From an uncultured Corynebacterium sp. (GTDB lineage: Bacteria > Actinomycetota > Actinomycetes > Mycobacteriales > Mycobacteriaceae): a DNA stretch of 64,000 nt. Made by a program: the position numbers and the translations under genes. The stretch is taken from the NCBI RefSeq assembly GCF_946223165.1, contig NZ_CAMIBP010000008.1, positions 16,287 to 80,286 of the forward strand, written 5' to 3'. The notes below the pieces were generated by a model. It did not search any database. It worked only from the letters and a program-made list of their open reading frames with translations, and had not been told where the DNA came from. Positions 61,170 to 64,000 of this stretch are shown here, piece by piece; position 1 is the first letter of the stretch; every line of letters starts with the position of its first letter.

Positions 61170-61692
61170 CGATTTCATCGCGCGCGCCGTTGCTGCAGCG
61201 CGCGCCCAGTCCAAGCACCCGCCGCGGCTAAATAAGCCGGTGGCCAAGATGCCCAGCCTCGATGAGCGCGCGAATGCCAGAAAGCTGCGCGAGCTGGGCC
61301 GCGCCACCGGCCCCGACGGCCGGGCGCGCCGCCGCGGGCTGGGCATCCCTAGCCTGGGCGATGTCCTGCGCGACACCATCCAGTCCCAAGGCTGGGAAGC
61401 GGAGCTGGGCCACGGCTGGATCTTTGGTCATTGGCCCGAGATCGTCGGCGACGCCATCGCGGCGCACACCGCGCCGGAGAAGGTAGAGAACCAGGTCCTG
61501 TACGTCAGCTGCGACCATTCCAACTGGGCCACCAACCTGCGCTACCTTCAGGGAGAGATCCTCAAGAAGATCGCGGCGAAAGTGGGCGACGACGTCATCC
61601 TCGCGCTGCGCATCCAGGGACCCAAGCAGCACCGCAATTATGAGGGCCCGCAGTGGGTCAAACCCCAGGGGTCTCAGGATACCTATGGATAA
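61162..61692 (+). CDS. dciA: DciA-like helicase loader (DUF721)
   Basis: The 176-residue protein has a basic N-terminal part (about 1-65, RLNKPVAKMPSLDERANARK and RRRGLGIPSLGDVLR) and the DUF721 domain (about 70-155, GWIFGHWPEIVGDAIAAHTA and VLYVSCDHSNWATNLRYL). Proteins of this family load the DnaB helicase in bacteria without DnaC or DnaI, and are encoded next to recF in actinobacteria. It overlaps recF by 8 bases. Confidence 0.88.
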   Translation: MSDDFIARAVAAARAQSKHPPRLNKPVAKMPSLDERANARKLRELGRATGPDGRARRRGLGIPSLGDVLRDTIQSQGWEAELGHGWIFGHWPEIVGDAIAAHTAPEKVENQVLYVSCDHSNWATNLRYLQGEILKKIAAKVGDDVILALRIQGPKQHRNYEGPQWVKPQGSQDTYG

Positions 61693-61796
61693 GTGAATTC
61701 AGATGTCTTTAGAGCGATACCCGAAAATTCCGCCAAATTCGGCCATTTGCGGCGTTTTATGTGGTTCCGCGTAGGGGGACACAGGGGCGGGCAGTG

Positions 61797-61802
61797 TAAG
61801 AT
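61797..61802 (+). promoter_or_regulatory. Likely -10 element of the gyrB promoter
   Basis: TAAGAT in TGTAAGATGG, an extended -10, lies about 50 bases before the gyrB start. The 157-base space between dciA and gyrB contains no gene. Confidence 0.55.
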
Positions 61803-61849
61803 GGACAGGGTCTGACATCACTTAGAGTGCCCAAAGGAGTACACGTTCC

Positions 61850-63904
61850 GTGGCTGAAGAACACGCATATGACGCGGGCTCAATTACCATCCTCGAGGGA
61901 TTGGAAGCTGTCCGCAAGCGCCCGGGCATGTACATCGGTTCCACCGGTGTGCGCGGCCTGCACCACCTCATTTGGGAGATTGTTGATAACTCCGTCGATG
62001 AGGCCATGGCTGGCTACGCCGACAAGGTCATTGTCACCCTGCGCGAGGATGGCGGCGTCGAGGTCATCGATAACGGTCGTGGCATTCCGGTGGAGATGCA
62101 CGCTTCCGGCGCCCCGACCGTTCAGGTCGTCATGACCCAGCTGCACGCTGGCGGTAAGTTCGACTCCGAGTCCTACGCCGTGTCCGGCGGCCTCCACGGC
62201 GTCGGCATCTCCGTCGTCAACGCGCTGTCCACCCGCGTCGAGGCCGACATCAAGCGCGACGGCAAGCACTGGTACCAGAACTTCACCAACGCCATTCCGG
62301 ATGAGCTCATTGAGGGTGACAACGCCCGCGGCACGGGTACCACCATTCGCTTCTGGCCGGATGCTGAGATCTTCGAGACCGTTGAGTTCAATTACGACAC
62401 CATCGCCCGCCGCCTCCAGGAGATGGCCTTCCTCAACAAGGGCCTGACCATCGTTCTGCGCGATGAGCGCGCCGTCTCCGCCGAACAGGCGGAACTGGAT
62501 GCCATTGCCGAGGCCGGCGATGCACCGGTGTCGCTGGACTCCTTCGACGATGATGCGACGGTCGCGGAAGACGCTGCCGACGAGACGGCATCGGCGAGCG
62601 CGAAGAAGCGCAACAAGGAAGTGACCTACCACTACCCGAACGGCCTGCAGGACTACGTCGAGTACCTCAACAAGAACAAGACCTCCATCCACCCGACGAT
62701 CATCGCCTTCGACGTCAAGGGCGAGGATCACGAGGTGGAGATCGCGCTGCAGTGGAACCAGGGCTACAAGGAGTCCGTCCACACCTTCGCCAACACCATC
62801 AACACCCACGAAGGCGGCACCCACGAGGAGGGCTTCCGCGCGGCGCTCACCACGCTGATGAACCGCTACGCGAAGGACCACAAGCTCATCAAGGAAAAGG
62901 ACGGCAACCTCTCCGGCGAAGACTGCCGCGAGGGCCTGGCAGCCGTCGTTTCCGTCAAGGTGGGCGACCCGCAGTTCGAAGGCCAGACCAAGACCAAGCT
63001 GGGTAACTCCGAAATCAAGGGTTTTGTCCAGCGCGCCGTCAACGAGCACCTCAACGACTGGTTCGACGCCAACCCGGCTGAGGCTAAGACCATCATCAAC
63101 AAGGCCGTGTCCTCCGCGCACGCCCGCGTGGCCGCCCGTAAGGCTCGCGAGCTTGTGCGCCGTAAGTCCGCGTCCGACCTTGGCGGTCTGCCGGGCAAGC
63201 TGGCGGATTGCCGCTCCAAGGATCCGAAGATCTCTGAGATCTACATCGTGGAGGGCGACTCCGCAGGCGGCTCCGCCAAGGCCGGCCGTGACTCCATGTT
63301 CCAGGCCATCCTGCCGCTGCGCGGCAAGATCCTCAACGTGGAGAAGGCCCGCATGGACAAGGTGCTCAAGAACGCCGAGGTCCAGGCCATCATCACGGCC
63401 CTGGGTACCGGTATCCACGAGGAATTCGATATCAACAAGCTGCGCTACGACAAGATCGTGCTCATGGCCGATGCCGACGTGGACGGCTCCCACATCGCCA
63501 CCCTGCTGCTTACCTTGTTGTTCCGTTTCATGCCGCAGCTGGTCGAGGATGGCCACGTCTACCTGGCTAACCCGCCGCTGTACAAGCTCAAGTGGGCCAA
63601 GGGTGAGCCGGGCTTTGCATACTCCGATGCTGAGCGCGACCAGCTGCTGGCGGAGGGCCTGGAGGCCGGCCGCAAGATCAACAAGGACGACGGCATCCAG
63701 CGCTACAAGGGTCTGGGTGAGATGAACGCGAACGAGCTGTGGGAGACCACGCTCGACCCGCAGCACCGCATCCTGCGCCGCGTTGACCTCGAGGACGCCC
63801 AAGCTGCCGACGAGCTGTTCTCCATCCTCATGGGCGACGACGTCGCTGCCCGCCGTTCCTTCATTACCCGCCGCGCGAAGGATGTGCGCTTCCTGGACAT
63901 CTAG
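61850..63904 (+). CDS. gyrB: DNA gyrase subunit B
   Basis: GyrB is the ATPase subunit of gyrase, which introduces negative supercoils; it is the target of novobiocin. The 684-residue protein has the GHKL ATP site (EIVDNSVDEAMAGYADKVIV, GGLHGVGISVVNALS), a slightly long acidic insert near 200-260 (DDDATVAEDAADETASAS), and the TOPRIM domain with EGDSAGGSAKAGRD, PLRGKILNVEKAR and DADVDGSHIATLLL. It starts with GTG at 61850 after AAAGGAG. The end DVRFLDI is the normal C terminus. Confidence 0.97.
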   Translation: MAEEHAYDAGSITILEGLEAVRKRPGMYIGSTGVRGLHHLIWEIVDNSVDEAMAGYADKVIVTLREDGGVEVIDNGRGIPVEMHASGAPTVQVVMTQLHAGGKFDSESYAVSGGLHGVGISVVNALSTRVEADIKRDGKHWYQNFTNAIPDELIEGDNARGTGTTIRFWPDAEIFETVEFNYDTIARRLQEMAFLNKGLTIVLRDERAVSAEQAELDAIAEAGDAPVSLDSFDDDATVAEDAADETASASAKKRNKEVTYHYPNGLQDYVEYLNKNKTSIHPTIIAFDVKGEDHEVEIALQWNQGYKESVHTFANTINTHEGGTHEEGFRAALTTLMNRYAKDHKLIKEKDGNLSGEDCREGLAAVVSVKVGDPQFEGQTKTKLGNSEIKGFVQRAVNEHLNDWFDANPAEAKTIINKAVSSAHARVAARKARELVRRKSASDLGGLPGKLADCRSKDPKISEIYIVEGDSAGGSAKAGRDSMFQAILPLRGKILNVEKARMDKVLKNAEVQAIITALGTGIHEEFDINKLRYDKIVLMADADVDGSHIATLLLTLLFRFMPQLVEDGHVYLANPPLYKLKWAKGEPGFAYSDAERDQLLAEGLEAGRKINKDDGIQRYKGLGEMNANELWETTLDPQHRILRRVDLEDAQAADELFSILMGDDVAARRSFITRRAKDVRFLDI

Positions 63905-64000
63905 CTTCGTGGCCCCCGTGGCCCCCGTGGCCACAGTGGGCCTTCTAACCTGACTTAGGCCAATTTAGTGCGGAAGTTCGTGGCCGGTGATTGCTTGGAT
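63905..64000. repeat. Short tandem repeat after gyrB
   Basis: GTGGCCCCC occurs twice in tandem at 63909-63926, followed by GTGGCCAC. No gene and no clear terminator is seen in the last 96 bases of the window. Confidence 0.6.

Noticed and set aside
61880..63934. A 684-residue open frame antisense to gyrB, and similar long frames opposite recF/dnaN and murJ
   Set aside because: They are codon-bias shadows of conserved genes with no recognisable protein features.
1..64000. CRISPR arrays, tRNA or rRNA genes, insertion sequences and prophage
   Set aside because: No regularly spaced repeat-spacer pattern, cloverleaf-like sequence, transposase or phage structural gene was recognised on either strand.

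Overview
The window is high-GC actinobacterial chromosome spanning the replication origin. The origin-side order rpmH-rnpA-yidD-yidC-rsmG-parA-parB on one side and dnaA-dnaN-recF-dciA-gyrB on the other is typical of Corynebacteriales. So is the block cca, nudix, DUF6049, murJ, pepN, sigM, trxB, trxA, cwlM. The short genomic spacers, fused trpCF, tryptophan leader peptide, brnFE exporter and perfect GTTTCACGTGAAAC parS sites point to the genus Corynebacterium. The species cannot be fixed from sequence alone.

Layout. 0-1.3 kb: a toxin-antitoxin pair whose PIN toxin is frameshifted. 1.3-9.5 kb: a complete histidine utilisation locus, with hutG and a permease reading left and the IclR regulator hutR and hutH-hutU-hutI reading right; two candidate HutR operators are visible. 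9.7-16.4 kb: a secreted alkaline phosphatase, an 810-residue protein I do not recognise, a pRiA4b ORF-3-like protein and a MOSC protein. 16.4-19.7 kb: a decayed accessory patch (zeta-toxin remnant, aldehyde dehydrogenase, amidohydrolase pseudogene). 19.7-29.2 kb: a TrpXYZ-like ABC importer divergent from trpL-trpE-G-D-CF-B-A, with a readable attenuator. 29.2-35.8 kb: a ferric-reductase/ApbE relic with an iron-box-like site, then transport and redox genes and the branched-chain amino acid exporter. 35.8-50.6 kb: the conserved core block from yqgE and cca to cwlM. 50.6-64 kb: the partition genes, membrane-insertion/ribosome genes and the origin cluster.

How the parts work together. HutH, HutU, HutI and HutG convert histidine to glutamate, ammonia and formamide under HutR. 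The trp operon is controlled by classical attenuation: three Trp codons overlap a pause hairpin, and two identical GCGGGCC segments compete for one GGCTCGC segment. ParA and ParB (51.6-53.5 kb) act on at least five perfect parS sites lying 31-42 kb from the origin, several of them inside genes. The dnaA-dnaN intergenic region carries DnaA boxes, a candidate DnaA-trio element next to an AT-rich stretch, and an array of GATCA motifs spaced mostly 31-36 bp.

Many genes have a TANNNT hexamer 6-8 bp before the start codon and no ribosome binding site, which fits leaderless transcription. At least six genes are broken: the PIN toxin, zeta toxin, amidohydrolase, ferric reductase/ApbE, YceI and a LapA-like protein. 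Three of these show a single frameshift. No tRNA or rRNA gene, insertion sequence, prophage or CRISPR array was seen.
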